DNA of 64,000 bases from Meconema thalassinum (GCA_946902985.2 OX336388.2:1219206609-1219270608), one strand, 5' to 3'. Numbered from the stretch's first letter, positions 43,641-55,958 are shown. Made by a program: numbers and translations. The notes: generated from the sequence alone by a model not told the origin.

Positions 43641-44880
43641 GCCTATCTCCGAAACTATTACCGATATCAGCCTGAAAGTTTGTACGGTGATAAAGGGCAC
43701 TACTAGAAGTTCACCTATGAGACTTTCAAAATCTGGTAACTACAAAATCAACTTGGCGACCAAGCGAAGTTGAGACTTTTAAATACACCTTTCTCGCGAT
43801 TTAACCATCCAAACGCATTGAAACTTGTACAGCAAATGTTGTACACATTATAATGCACTGGCATCTAATTTAGTTCAATTGTTTACATAACCTCAAGATG
43901 GCGGCTGTGCGAAATATTTCACCGGCATTCTCTATCTCCGAAACAATTACTGATATCACACTGAGATTTTGTACGGTGATAAAGAGCACTACTACAAGTT
44001 TATCTATGTAACTTTTAAAAACCTGTAAAGTACAAAACGAACATGGTGGCCATGCGAAGTTGAAACATTTTAATAGACTTTTCTTGCGATTTAACTATCT
44101 GAGCGCAGTTAAATATGGTACAGAAAATGTTTATACATATTGTAATGCACTGGCATCTAATTTAGTTCAATTGTTTACATAACCTCAAGATGGCGGCAGT
44201 GCGAAATTTTAAAATTAAGTTTTCATTTCTTGTGCCGTAATCATGCGATCGAAGTGAAAGTTTGAGTAATGAACCTAAGCAATAATTTTACATTAACGGT
44301 TCATAACTCTACGGCCAATACATATAACAATCCAACATGGCGACCATACGAAATATTTAGACCGCTCTCAATATCTACGAATCTTTTACAGCAATCAAAC
44401 TGAATTTTTTTGTGTTCATAGGGGCTATGAACATAAGTTCACCTATAGGTCTTTCAATAACCTGGTGAACACAAATCCAAAATGGCGGCGATGCTAAGTA
44501 TAAATATTTAAATGGGCATTTCTCGCGATTTAACCGTCCGAGTGCAGTAAAACTTGGTGCGGTAAATGCTTATACAAATGTTAATCCACTGGTATCTCAT
44601 TTATTTCAATTATTTCCATAACCACAAGATGGCAGCTGTGCGAAATTTTAAAATCTCGTTTTTATTTCTTGTGTCCTAATCATGCGATTGAAGTTTGCAT
44701 ACTATACCTACACAATAATCTTCATATAATAGTACATAACTCTAAGACCTATATAATAATATACTGTATATTATATAAAAATCCAACATGGCGACGATCC
44801 GAAATATTAGACGGTTCTCAATATCTACGAATCGATTACAGCAATCAAACTGAATTTTTGTGTGTTGATAGAGACAATTA
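43640..44880 (+). repeat. tandem-repeat block with ATGGCGGC motifs (two unit types)
   Basis: 43650-44210 holds two copies of a roughly 270-bp unit (TATCTCCGAAAC start, CCTCAAGATGGCGGC end). 44225-44880 holds about one and a half copies of a roughly 440-bp unit (TTGTGCCGTAATCATGCGAT at 44231 and a like start at 44671; CCAACATGGCGAC at 44333 and 44785). No coding frame. Related in style, not in sequence, to the 49.6-kb array. Confidence 0.7.
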
Positions 44881-45734
44881 GGTAACATAAGTAGGATATA
44901 TGCAAATAGGCTTTAATTCTTAACGGAGCTACTTGTTGTACTGGTTATTCTATCAACTGGCACTTTGAGGTGAAGGGACTGTTCCTCGTTTCTGATACTT
45001 TGGGTGGAGGGCTTCTCCTCGATGCCCATTGTACCTCTTATTAGCCTTACGTATTACTCGTAATAACCTTAAGTTACACATGAAGAGCCGACTGGACTGA
45101 TTTTGACCACGTACTGTACTAACGAAGTAAGCACCGATAAAACGTAATTATTCAAGTTCTATGCTGTTCCAATGTTGGCAACCATTAGTAATAGGTGATA
45201 CCAACCTTACAGTTACCCTTGAAAATCTTGCAAACGACCAATCTTATTTTGCCCAAATTTGTATGAACATAGTACGCACATTTTAGGCATTTTAAAATCG
45301 GTTTGGACCGTCCTAATGATGTTAAATGTTGTAATATGTGGGAGAACCGTACAGTTACCATTACCGGTACAGAACTCGGAATCGACTGGCCCGATATTAA
45401 TTAAACTTTGTAGTAACGAAACATGCACCCCCAACACACGATTTTTTAAAGTTTCAGGGCCGCTACGATGTTACCAAACGTGGTGTCATCCTTTCAGTTT
45501 CCTTTCCAATGTTTATACAAACGAAGTACCGGTACCCACCACCAAAATATAATTTATTAAGCTTTATGCAGTTCGAATGTTGCCAACCGTTTGTAATACA
45601 GTTATCTTTGAAGATCTCGCAAACGACTGTTCATATTTTGACCAAAATTTCGTTCATCACTGTACACGCCACCAACATACAAATTTTGTAGTTTTAGGTC
45701 GTTGCTGTGCTGCTTGGCTCGGCGGCAACTTTTT
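44881..45734. other. diverged duplicated block, no gene
   Basis: Segments near 45115-45300 and 45510-45690 resemble each other (AACGAAGTA, then ATGCTGTTCCAATGTTG / ATGCAGTTCGAATGTTG, then CGCAAACGAC / TGCAAACGAC). This suggests an old tandem duplication of about 0.4 kb. The open frame at 45577-45981 overlaps the SINE and is a shadow. Confidence 0.45.
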
Positions 45735-45935
45735 CGCATGCTGTGCCCAAGGTTACAGAATCGAACCCTGGCACAGTCAGTTGGCGTTTGAGGGTGCGCA
45801 AATGCGAGGGAGCCGTGCCAGTAGATTTACTGGCACGTTAGAGATCCCCTTCAGGGCAATATTTCGGCATCCCGGCGTCTCTAAACGCCGCAGTAGTTAT
45901 AAGGGACTAAAAACCTATAACATTATTATTACTGT
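45735..45935 (+). mobile_element. SINE with recognisable insect 3' end
   Basis: The tRNA-like 5' part (GTGCCCAAGGTTACAGAATCG, with TCGAACCCTGG in the B-box position) is degenerate. The 3' half is characteristic: GGCACGTTAGAGATCCCC, TTTCGGCATCCCGGCGTCTC, AAACCTATAACATTATTATT. Ends in an ATT run. Confidence 0.7.
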
Positions 45936-47493
45936 AACACGACTGTTTGAGATTGGTAGTAAAAATCTAATACTAGGCTAATATTATCAGATTCGTTAAA
46001 TCTAAACCAATTTGGACCGAACGTTGTGCGGTCAAAGCATGGAGGAAAGAACGGAAGGAGATGCCTTCGCTGCGCTGCCTAGCGCAAGCTGCTGAAGCCA
46101 AACGGCACGCCCACTTTGGGGAGCAAGAAAATGGCTGTTCCTATGCTTAAAGCCGTAAACCACTCCAACTAGCCTTGGATTTTTGTGACATAAAACTGCA
46201 ATGACAAGTCAAGATTTGTTCATGGATAGGCAGAATACACTCTGTACATCACGGTACTTGGCACAAATAAGCTGCGTTATCGTTTTAAAAGCCAATTTAA
46301 ATATAATTATGAGAACACCTTTGCGAGGCTAGTTTTGTAGGGAAGACGCGGCAAAACGTAATAATACGCTGAAACACTGATTAAATTGAATACAGGTGTC
46401 TGAAGATGCGAGTTATACCAAAGAAGGAACATCTTGGGAACTAATGATGCCGAACTAATTACGGTACCGTATTTACACCAAATTGAGTTTTATGTTCTTA
46501 TTGATGTTGAGGCATTCATCAGTTTTTAGGCCTAATTTCGAGCACAGCCACTTTCACTCATTGGTCGTACACATTTTGATATTCAAGAATACGAACCTTA
46601 AAATTAATAAACAGAACAATTAAAAAAGGACGCATATTTGCACAAATATACGGTATACGGTAGCCTATACTTTTCGGTACCGTACGGTATTTTCTTTGTG
46701 TGTGTGTGGGGGGGGTAGAAACTTGACGATTAGCCTCGAATTTATTTATTTATTTATTTATTTATTTATTTTTGTATTGAAGGGGAACTCCGATCTGCGA
46801 TCTGAAAACTCCTATGTACTCTGTCTAGTAGCAGAATTGATATTAATTCATTGTTTACTTTTTAATTTCAAAAACAGAAAAGTTGCTGTTTGTTTTTCAA
46901 ATATCTGATTGAAATTTGAAAGAAAACGGGTAATATGAAAGTTGAGTTTTACTCACTGATTCCAAAGCCGCTTCGAAAACCAAAATCGGTTGAATGGATT
47001 CGTCGGGATCACTTTGGGAAGTTTGGGAATAAAAGTGTTACTGTGTTTGCAACAAGGCGCGGCAGTAGAACAAGGTCATGGAGAGCGGGTTGGGGGAGGG
47101 GAGGGGAGCGGAGGTCGAGTGATTTGAGAGAGCGACAACCTTGCCAGACGGTATGGAATTCCCGAGCATCTAGTCCAATGTTGCGATTGACTGTGCTGGT
47201 TAGTTCTGAATTATTGTCAAGGTATGAATATTTCTGAGTGATCCTTTGATATTTTACCAGTTCCTAGTTACGACTTCTTGTTTTTAGTTTATCGATCTCA
47301 TTAATTACTTTTTGTTTAATTTATTTTACCTGCAACAGTATTATTTTTAATGCCCGTTAGATGTTCTATTTTCGGCACTTTATTATTTGGACAGTATTTC
47401 TGGTGGAATAGATACATGTACATATAGGTAGCCTACGACTGGTGGAGAGCATTACGGCCATCACGTGGAGTATTTTTTCGTTTTTGTTGAAAT
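45936..47493. other. no gene recognised; (TTTA)n at 46738-46771
   Basis: Mostly AT-rich unclassified DNA. GTGTGTGTGGGGGGG lies near 46699. A 100-codon frame at 46935-47237 is arginine-rich in its second half and unlike any family I know. Confidence 0.45.
46738..46771 (+). repeat. (TTTA)n microsatellite
   Basis: About eight ATTT/TTTA units. Confidence 0.9.
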
Positions 47494-48955
47494 ATGGAGC
47501 CACCACCAAAACCGATTCAAGGGCGTTCCACTAAATCCCAAGGGAGATTGCGACTAAGTACCAAGAAAAGGAAGTCAGGCCCTAAAAAAGAGAAAAACAC
47601 CTCTACACACCCGTAAGTTTTTTTCCTAGTTTATATTTTAAATTATATATTTCTTTACGCTTGCATTATAGAATCGGTGATGTACTGAACAGTTATGATT
47701 TCACTTATATTTTACCTGTACAAGTTGGATGACTAAACGTCACCCCGCAATCTGCAGGCTACATGGCTGAACACCGCAGCGGTTGCTTTGTAGGCCTGGC
47801 CCTTCATGGGCTGTCACGCTACGGGTGTAGTTTGTTTTTTACTTCTAAGTGTAGGAGTACAAAATCACGAACTATTCAGTGTCAACTTTTTTCAGAGAAG
47901 CAAGTTCGACTTCAAATGAAAACAATGCGTTGTGTGGAAAAATAAAGGCGTAGCGATTGTGAAAATGAAAAATTGGTTTCCGAAAATACTGGATTGGATT
48001 GGGATCCATAAAGACTGCAAACAATACTTTTGAACTACCAGCGGGCAAGGTGAAGACAAACAGCTAATTGCAACCAAACTTATGCGTTATTGCTTGCAGA
48101 CCCTAATTGCAAAAAGTTCCCATCTAGTATCAAACACCACCAGCAATGCTGCCGAAAATTATATGTCCCTTGTTTCAAAATTCACGGGATGTAAGCAGAT
48201 CAATCGAGGGAAACGAGGTTCCTTCACTCATGGAACCAAAGCTGCCGGGCTGGTCTTTCAGTTTGGGCCATCCTGGCACTATAAAACAATGAAATCAGTT
48301 TAGAAAAAAATTGCCACAATAGTGAGGGACACTACACTCTGCAGAAAGAGAAGAAGAGCAGCTTTCCGAAAAAGTTTATTTCCGTCGCGAGAAGGGAAAA
48401 GAATGTCCCAAAAACAGTCTAATGAAATGAAAAGTACTGTCTCACGTGTGTAAGGAAACCGATCAATGAAGTTGGATTTCGATGAGGTACTGTTGAGAGA
48501 GTTTAGTCATGAGAAGATCAAGCAACTAACGCTTAGTGAAGGCCATATACAAAAACTGGAAAAGGAAACAAGCGGCCAAAGGGAAAATGAAAAGTGGCAC
48601 ACAGATAGAAAGGACAGACTTACGGCATCCAATTTTGGATATGTGTGCAAGAAGAAACCTACTTCGAAATGGGCTCCGGTAGCCAAAAAAATCTGTACGG
48701 CGAATTTCACTCAAAAGCAATGCAGTATGACTGTGATAATGAGTGAATTGCGAAACGAAATTTAGAGGAGAAATCGGTAGAAAAGTCGAAGAATGTGGTA
48801 TTTTCGTACATAAAACTTATGGGTTTTTAGGTGCCTTCCCAGACGGATTAATAGGAGATGACGCTATAGTCGAAGTCAATTGTCCTTATTCTGCACGGAA
48901 TATGACTATACTGGAAGCCTGCAGAAAGCTAAAAAGATTTTGTTTGGCATAAAGT
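47494..48955 (+). pseudogene. YqaJ-type nuclease gene, decayed, with intron
   Basis: A first exon (47494-47612) begins MEPPPKP, carries a basic KKRKSGPKKEK nuclear-localisation-like run and ends at a strong donor CCC|GTAAGT. Later pieces in shifting frames resemble an insect repeat-encoded family: SNAAENYMSLVSKFTGCK and GPSWHYKTMKS (48130-48295), then the YqaJ/lambda-exonuclease-like core DRLTASNFGYVCKKKPTSKW (48612), HSKAMQY, VEECGIFVHKTYGFLGAFPDGLIGDDAIVEVNCPYSA (48787-48897). The D...E-x-(N/K) active-site pattern is visible as DGLIG and IVEVN; the usual Lys is Asn here. Several stops and at least two frameshifts make this non-functional. Whether it is a transposon component or domesticated is not shown. 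Confidence 0.65.
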
Positions 48956-49585
48956 AAGCGAAAAAAAAAGCCTAGAGAATGTGAATAACAGTGCCATTCA
49001 GAAGAGAACAGATTGATAACACACATGATTTTTATTTCCAGAACCAGGGCCAGTTGGAAATAACATAGCAGGAAATATGTAATTTGGTGGTATGGACGCC
49101 TAAGGACATTCACATAGAAGCAATAAAGAGGGACGAAAAGTTCTGGAGACAAAAAATGCTTATGTAACTGACATTCTGCTACGAGAAAATCATGTTGCAT
49201 GAGATCATTGATCCCAGGATGACCATATCAATGTATATAAGAGAACCTGAGGTGAAGTAAAATACAGTGTGCGTAAATCATGAAACGTTATCTTTGATAT
49301 GGAAAAAATTGAAGCATTGATTACAAGAACAGGAAATAATTTGGTATAATATATTTTGTTTGTTTATAATACACAGTACTGCCTGTGCTAAAAATAGGCA
49401 CATGGGGATATCTTAGGAACTTTAATTCTATATATGTACATAATAATTTTGCCCTCGGTATGCATTTTCATAATTTGTTTATTGTTATAAATGTCCTACA
49501 TAAATGAACTTTTATTATTACTTCCATGAAAATTGAAGTAAGTTATAGTGATTGGCCTCACAGAGTCGTTTCAGATCTCACGAAA
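48956..49585. other. no recognisable feature
   Basis: AT-rich; nothing recognised beyond short open frames. Confidence 0.4.
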
Positions 49586-50567
49586 AAAGGGAATTAGAGT
49601 CAAAAGAACCAACATGGCCGCCATACGCAAACTATTGGACCGACGACCTTGTAGCTTGGTCAAAGGAATTTGGTAGAGATCAGATGGTTAGGTTGGGCGT
49701 AATTTGATTCAAGCTTTTAATATTTGGGTGGCCGCCATTAAGTTTTTGTCAAGATGGCGGCGATGTAAAACATAACAGTGAGGTGCTCTATGTTAGTGCT
49801 ACCTCTGTACCAAATTTCGTTCAATTCGGTTTTACCGTGTTTGAATTGAGAGGGGGAATTGATTTGCACACATACATGGCCGCCATCTGCAAACTATTGG
49901 GCTGATGATCTTGTAGTTTGGTCAAAATATGCTTCCTTCATAAAGGTATATTGTTACGAAATTTGCTAGAGATCAGATTATTAGGTTGGTCGCAATTTGA
50001 TTTAAGATTTTAACATTTGGGTGGCCGCCATTACGTTTTCGTCAAGATGGTGGCAACATAATACATGACACTGAGGTACCCTTTGCTTGTGCTACCTCTG
50101 TACCAAATTTTGTTCAATTCGGTTTCACCGTGTTTGAATAGATAGGGGGAATCAATTTGCACAAATACATGGCCGCCATCCGCAAAGTCTTGGGTTAATG
50201 ATCTTGTAGTTTGGTCAAAATATGCGTCCTACATAAAGGTATGTTGTTGTAAAATTTGGTAGAGATCGGATGATTAGGCTAGTCTTAATTTGATTTAAGC
50301 TTTGAACATTTGGGTGGCCGCCATTACGTATCCGTCAAGATGGCGGCGATATAAAACATGACACAGAGGTACCCTTTGCTAGTTCTACCTCTGTGTCAAA
50401 TTTCGTTCAATTCGGTGTCACCGTGTTCGAATTGATAGGAGGGGACAGACATTCAGAGTACACACACACAGACATTTTTTGGCCCTGTGTAGATCTCATA
50501 AGTCTACTTTCATTTTTTACAAAAATCGAAAGTAGGCTAAAAAGGGAATTAGTGTCAAAAGAACCAA
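49586..50567 (+). mobile_element. tandem-repeat element with terminal hairpin and 27-bp flanking direct repeats
   Basis: Three units of 261-294 bp (starting at the ATGGCCGCCAT boxes at 49614, 49875 and 50169) are followed by a CA/GT-rich stretch. A hairpin follows with stems AGTCTACTTT (50501-50510) and AAAGTAGGCT (50529-50538). Immediately outside, 49586-49612 and 50541-50567 are 27-bp direct repeats with one mismatch, which look like a long target-site duplication. No ORF. Inverted relatives are at 55275-61037. Confidence 0.6.
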
Positions 50568-50588
50568 AGACCCATACGAATCACCAAA

Positions 50589-50621
<33 letters not shown>

Positions 50622-50783
50622 TGTATATAGGACTATGTGCGTGCGCATTTGGCCTCTTATAATTCGATAATAGTTGGCTCCATTGATTAGAATTTCTTCA
50701 CAGTTTGTGGTCTTGTTTGTTATGTCTAGAAGACGATACCTAGAGTTGGACGTCCGCATTGGATGGAATTTAGAATATATATT
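50568..50783. other. interval with (ATGT)n, no gene
   Basis: A (ATGT)n microsatellite of about nine units (50592-50627) and otherwise unique-looking sequence, up to the hAT insertion. Confidence 0.6.
50776..50783 (+). repeat. 8-bp target-site duplication of the hAT element (left)
   Basis: TATATATT; the right copy at 55185-55192 is TAGATATT, 7 of 8 identical. Eight base pairs is the hAT hallmark. Confidence 0.75.
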
Positions 50784-51487
50784 CAGTGGCGGCCGACTGA
50801 TTCTTAGGCCGGGAGGGCGATCACAGTATTTTTCCCCGCACCTCTTCATAAATTGATAGAGGACAAAAAGAGTAAAATCGAGTTACTTTTATATGCAATG
50901 AAAATATCGCGTTTTTATCATTTAGTATTACAACTATGATTTCATATGGTAACAACACTGAGAACCTGATGTGAAAATTACATATAAACGAAAACGCAAA
51001 ACGTGAATCCCAGGCAGCTTGTGTTTTGGGTCTTTTTCTTTATCATAGCATTATCCTTGTGAGCTCAAAACTTGACAAATCCCAGTTTGCATGAATACAC
51101 GAATTAAACAGCGATTTATCCAGTACATAATAACATAGAATACCGTATACAATATTATTCTTTTAATAACTCCAAACTCAAGCCTAAAGCGTTGGCTGTT
51201 AAAATGTGGACATTGGATTATCACTTGAATTCGGCATAGAACAAGAGTTTTTTCCTTTTAATATTCAAATTTGGAAATATACTTTAATATGCAAATTTGG
51301 AAATATACATGTGCCAGTAACAATCAATGCCAGTGTTCGAGCTGACAGATGAATTTTTGGAAAATGTACCTCCCGAGTCACATTATGTTTCATTTTCATT
51401 CATTACTAAACTGTTGAACTGCTTTTTACTCTGATAGATCACTTAACTTTCTAGCAGAGAGTGAATTTAACTGCAAATTAAAAACGG

Positions 51488-51488
<1 letters not shown>

Positions 51489-51556
<68 letters not shown>
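51489..51556 (+). repeat. (TAA)n microsatellite inside the hAT element
   Basis: About 22 uninterrupted AAT/TAA units. Confidence 0.95.
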
Positions 51557-51557
<1 letters not shown>

Positions 51558-51814
51558 GTGGCAGGAGTTTAAGCGTAACATTTATTACACATTGACAGAG
51601 TTTGAGAATTCTTGCCCAACTCTTTACTTTTACAGTTTTTAGTTTGAATACGGTTATGAATGCAATGACGTAAAACATACTGGTTATGTCAGGAAATAAA
51701 AGAAAATCTTGCAACAATGTTTTTCCATAGGATATATCATTGTTGGCAATACACAAACTATGAAAGATAAGAAAATTACCAGGACAGGAGAATGTTCAAG
51801 TAAATAGACCTACC

Positions 51815-53941
51815 TTAATTGACTCTCTTGAAGATGAAGTCCATTCGCCGCTCTTTTTGCTCAGCAAAGTGGTTTATTACAAGCTCATTGAAGTCATTTG
51901 TGACCAATAGGTTCTTCTCAATAGAGCACATAGCTAAAGCGCACAGACGGTCTTCTTTCATTGTATTCCTACTAAAAGTTTTTATTCTTTTCAAAGTTGA
52001 AAAGCACCTTTCACTCTCTGATGTTGTCATGGGAATTGTGCATATAATTCGCAAGCGTTTTACTGTCTCAGGTAACACTGTCGCAAGATTGTTTTCACAA
52101 ATGCAGGAAAGAAGTGTTAAGGCACCAGATGCATTTTCAAACTCATTTCTGCTGTATAAAACTATTAATTCCTGCCTGAGTTCAAGTGGATTTAAAGTGA
52201 ATAACTTAGCGACCATTTTACATTCAGAGTCAGGAAACGACACTCTAAATTTTCAAAATAAGCTGGGCTGGAATAGCTTCGCTGCTGATAAATGCTCATT
52301 AAAACCGAAACGATCGGCAATCCCAGTTAAAATTACGTCGCACACCTCTTTTGCCACGACCCATTTGCTGCTGTCAAATCGAGCACGCTTTTCACTAGTG
52401 CCCGGGTTTGAACAACACACGCTATGCTCTGCACCCCACTGATCGAGAGAATTTCTAATATTCTGAATCGAGGACTTGAAGGTAGACACGTTCTTCAGAG
52501 CCTTTACACTGTCAATTTCCCTGTGCTGAAGTTCATTGAATAAAATATCAGCATGTGGCATAATTTTACTAAAAAGTTCGAGCCAAAAGAGAAAGTCCTG
52601 ATCTTTTAAAATGTTTCTCAAACCTGTTGCTTTTCTGGTTGTCGAATAGTCATTACTGTCATCGTCCACAATCTTCTCTAGACACTCAATAAGTTCATTT
52701 TTGTAAATGAAGACAGTTCGTACGCATCGTGCCCTAAAATTCCATCTAGTGGCGGCATTTTTCGGGATCCGTTTCTTGACGATTTCATCTAGTACGGCTG
52801 TCCGTTTGGAAGATTTGGAAAAAAAAGAGGAAAATCCCTCTAAATTACTAAAAAATATTTTTACCTGCTTATTTTGGATTGCACAACGCTCGATGATCAA
52901 GTTCAATTGGTGAGCATAACAATGAACAAAGTGCGCATTTTTGTACACGACCTTCATTCTTGCCTGTACACCCGTGTGTTGCCCGCTCATAACACTCGAA
53001 CCATCATAACTCTGAGCTATTACTTTTTCAGGGAACGTATTCACCTTCAATTTCTCTAGTTCGGCAAATAAAGCTTGACTAATTCCATCTGCAGTATGAT
53101 CTCTGGGCAGCACGAAGCTAACGAACCTTTCGTTAATTTTGCCATCCAGTTCATATCGCACAATAAAAACAAGCTGAGACAATGTAGCACAGTCAGTGGT
53201 TTCGTCAGCCTCGATCGCTAAATATTCTGTCCGAGATATTTCGTCACTGATCAACTGAAGGCACACAGAATAGATTGAATCGAGAAGCTCGTTCTGTATG
53301 GTTTTAGAAAGTCCCAGAAAAACACGACTATTTGTTTTTTCTATGTGCTCTTTCAAGGTAGAGTCTAACTCGGCCATTAAACTAACCAACCCACGAAATA
53401 TTCCAGGATTGTCGGATGAATCGGTTTCATCGTGTCCTCGCAGTGCGAGCTCAAATTTTCCACAAAACTTAATGCAGTCGATCAGTTTACTGAGTATGTA
53501 ACGGTTTTTAGAGACGTCCTCATTGAACTGCTTAATTTTCAGTCTATACGCACTGTCTAACTGACATCTGATGTCTACCTTACCCAGCATCGCAAACTCA
53601 ATGCTATTGTTTATATGCTTTTCACTAGATTTATGTTTCTTAACTTTATCATTCAAGTGTTTTAAGTCCGTAACACCAGCTGATGTCCACACAGGATCGC
53701 CAGAATTCATAGCCAAGCATGTGAAGCAAAAGAACGCGTTTCTTATCTCACATCCGCACAGCCAGTCTGCATGATTGTACAATGTGCGATTGAATTTTCT
53801 GGTATAACCAGCTTTGCTTTTGCAAGGGTTCTGAACCTGTGAAATGACTAAATCAGGTTTCGGAGGTCCTAACCTTTTTAGTTCTAATTTACTCTCAAAA
53901 GAAAGTTTTCCGCGATTTAAAATAGCGTCCACAGAATTCAT
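51815..53941 (-). pseudogene. hAT transposase (ZMYM1-like group) with a single internal TGA
   Basis: A 562-codon frame from 53941 ends at TGA 52255-52253. The same frame continues without a shift to 51815, giving about 708 codons with one stop. Residues 50-115 hold a TTF-type zinc finger (CGCEIRNAFFCFTC, then HKSSEKH). The RNase H-like core follows with AIEADETTD (first Asp) and QSYDGSSVMSG (second Asp), then FVHCYAHQLNL and RWNFRARCV. After the TGA, the hAT dimerisation region has RLRIICTIPMTTSESERCFSTLKRIKTFSRNTM. The TGA falls in LF-stop-KF, where relatives usually have Glu, so a GAA/GAG to TGA change or editing-free decay is likely. The start ATG follows directly after the non-coding 5' region. 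Confidence 0.85.
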
Positions 53942-55174
53942 TTTGAAATGAAGAAATACTTAATCACGCTGAGTTTCAACTCTAGAGCACCGCCGTAACA
54001 AGAATTAAAAATAATTACGGTGCCGTATTATTATTATTATTATTATTATTATTACGGTATTATTTTTTGAATTTTATTTTTATTATTAAGCACCGATAGA
54101 TAAATCACAGAGTATCACTTTCGCCACAAGCACTTCCAAACCACAGTCGCACCGGTAATTTTAAATAAAGACACTACGACAAAGTATAATGACTTACCAA
54201 CACCGAGATTGCAACTGCTGAATATTACCACCGCTTTAAGACTTTCCAGCACGAAAGCGAAATAGCTCACTGGTGCCAACCTTCACTAACTGCAGGATGC
54301 TAACGAGAGGTCCGTGTTGCTTCATCCTTGCAATTTGAATCGAGATCCCTGGTCTCAGATGCTGCAATTTAATATAATTATATATTTTTTGTGTTCAAAG
54401 ATAAAGATAATGATACTACATCATAGATTATTGTTATTTAATTTTAATTTTTATTATATTCAACCATGGAGATTTCTTTTATTCATCCATCTACTTTATT
54501 TGCTAATGGGGTAATTCCCCGGCTGGGCGCATGCAGTAGAGGGGTGTGAGAGGAAATGCTGCAGCTGTTCACTGTTGTCAAACCTGTGTCACAGCGGGTT
54601 GGGATCAGGCGACAGTGCTTGTCTAATGGAAGTTCAGCGTGCGGAAGCTGACAGATGAATGATAATAATGACACATCTGACAACCCTGAACGACCTACTT
54701 CTTATTGGCTTCTGATGCTAGTCACAAGTTTTCTTACTAACCAATAGTAGTAGATACTGTTGCATGACGTCTAGAGTAGCGAGGGGAGATGACGTATTTA
54801 CCGGTGCTACAGAGCTGTTAAGGACTCCGCCTGGCTTCAAGACAACTGCCCGCACACCGCGACCACAGATTACCCCTCTGGCAGCCTGAAATCGCACCAG
54901 TCTCCATACTCCCGCACGTCTCAACCCCCCTCGCCCGAGCACAATCTTAGGGCGGAAGGCCAAGAGTCCGTAACTCCATACTGACCAGTGTGCTGTGGTG
55001 TGCTGCGCGCTGACAAAGCGTGATACCACCAACACAGTCTTCCTGATTGATAGAGCTACCTGTAATTTTCTTAGCATTATTAGAATTCAATTTTTGACTT
55101 AAAATATCAAGAGAAAATGTAAATTCCTTTTCGTTCTCTAGGAAGGACACCGTCCTGGAGTCCTTATGGGCCAG
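53942..55174 (-). other. 5' non-coding region of the hAT element
   Basis: About 1.2 kb upstream of the transposase start, including a short (ATT)n. A 119-codon frame at 54718-55077 has no family resemblance. The promoter or a 5' non-coding exon probably lies here. Confidence 0.45.
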
Positions 55175-55184
55175 CCGCTACTGT

Positions 55185-55192
55185 AGATATTC
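55185..55192 (+). repeat. 8-bp target-site duplication of the hAT element (right)
   Basis: TAGATATT, paired with TATATATT at 50776. Confidence 0.75.
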
Positions 55193-55274
55193 CCAATAAA
55201 CCTGAACACGAACATATCTTGTCCATCTTTTTTCCAAAATATCAAGTACGTGCTAACTAAAAACCAGTCTTATT

Positions 55275-55958
55275 AGCCTACTTTCGATATTTGCAAAAAA
55301 TCAAAGTAGACTTATGAAATCTACAGAGGGCCAACCATGGGGTGTCTGTCTGTGTGTGTGTGTGTGAGTGTGTGTACTCTGAATGGCTGCCCCCCCCTAT
55401 CAATTCAAAACGGTGAAACGGAATTCAACTAAATTTGGTACAGAGGTAGAACTAGCAAAGGGCACCTCAGTGTCATGTTTTATATCGCCGCCATCTTGGC
55501 GGATACGTAATGGCGGCCCAAATGTTCAAAGCTTAAATCAAATTACGACTAACCTAATCATCCGATCTTACCAAATTTTGCAAAAACATATCTTTATGTG
55601 GGAAGTATATTTTGACCTAACTGCAAAATCATCAGCCCAATACTTTGCGGATGACGGCCATGTATGTGTGCAAATCGATTCCCCCCATCAATTCAAACAC
55701 GGTGAAACCGAATTTAACGACATTTGGTAGAGTGGTAGAACTAGCAAGGGGCACCTCTGTGTCATGATTTATATGGCCGCCATCTTGACGGATACGTAAT
55801 AGCGGCCACCCAAATATTCAAAGCTTAAATCAAATTACGACTAACCTAATCATCCGATCTCTACCAAATTTTGCAACAACATACCTTTATGCGAGAAGCG
55901 TTGTTTGACCAAGCTACAAGGTCATCAGTCCAATAGTTTGCATATGGCGACCATGTAT
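55275..55958 (-). mobile_element. inverted member of the hairpin/tandem-repeat family, first part
   Basis: Starts (plus strand) with the terminal hairpin AGCCTACTTT (55275) and AAAGTAGACT (55303), then GTGTGTGTGTG, then two units of about 300 bp with CGCCGCCATCTTG and TGACGGATACGTAATGGC. It is opposite in orientation to the array at 49586. It is cut at 55958 by a long LTR-like insertion and resumes at 60632. Confidence 0.75.

Larger units (their letters stand above)
50784..55184 (-). mobile_element. hAT DNA transposon, nearly intact
   Basis: Ends CAGTGGCGGC (50784-50793) and, in inverted form, GCCGCTACTG (55175-55184), flanked by the 8-bp duplication. Length is 4.4 kb. One minus-strand transposase gene (53941-51815). 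The 0.85 kb left of the gene and 1.2 kb right of it are non-coding, with (TAA)n at 51489-51556 and (ATT)n at 54027-54052. Confidence 0.85.

Noticed and set aside
43640..44880. Same family as the hairpin element at 49.6 kb, because both contain ATGGCGGC
   Set aside because: Unit sequences otherwise differ and no terminal hairpin or flanking duplication was seen; kept as separate repeats.
46935..47237. 100-codon frame near a microsatellite
   Set aside because: No homology recognised and arginine-rich through GC-rich low-complexity sequence; no promoter or splice context.
50584..50627. CRISPR-like or satellite array at the ATGT repeat and other short tandem arrays
   Set aside because: Uninterrupted 4-bp or 3-bp microsatellites with no spacers; eukaryotic context.
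54718..55077. 119-codon minus-strand frame upstream of the hAT gene
   Set aside because: No domain, overlaps another frame, and the transposase has its own ATG downstream; left as 5' non-coding region.
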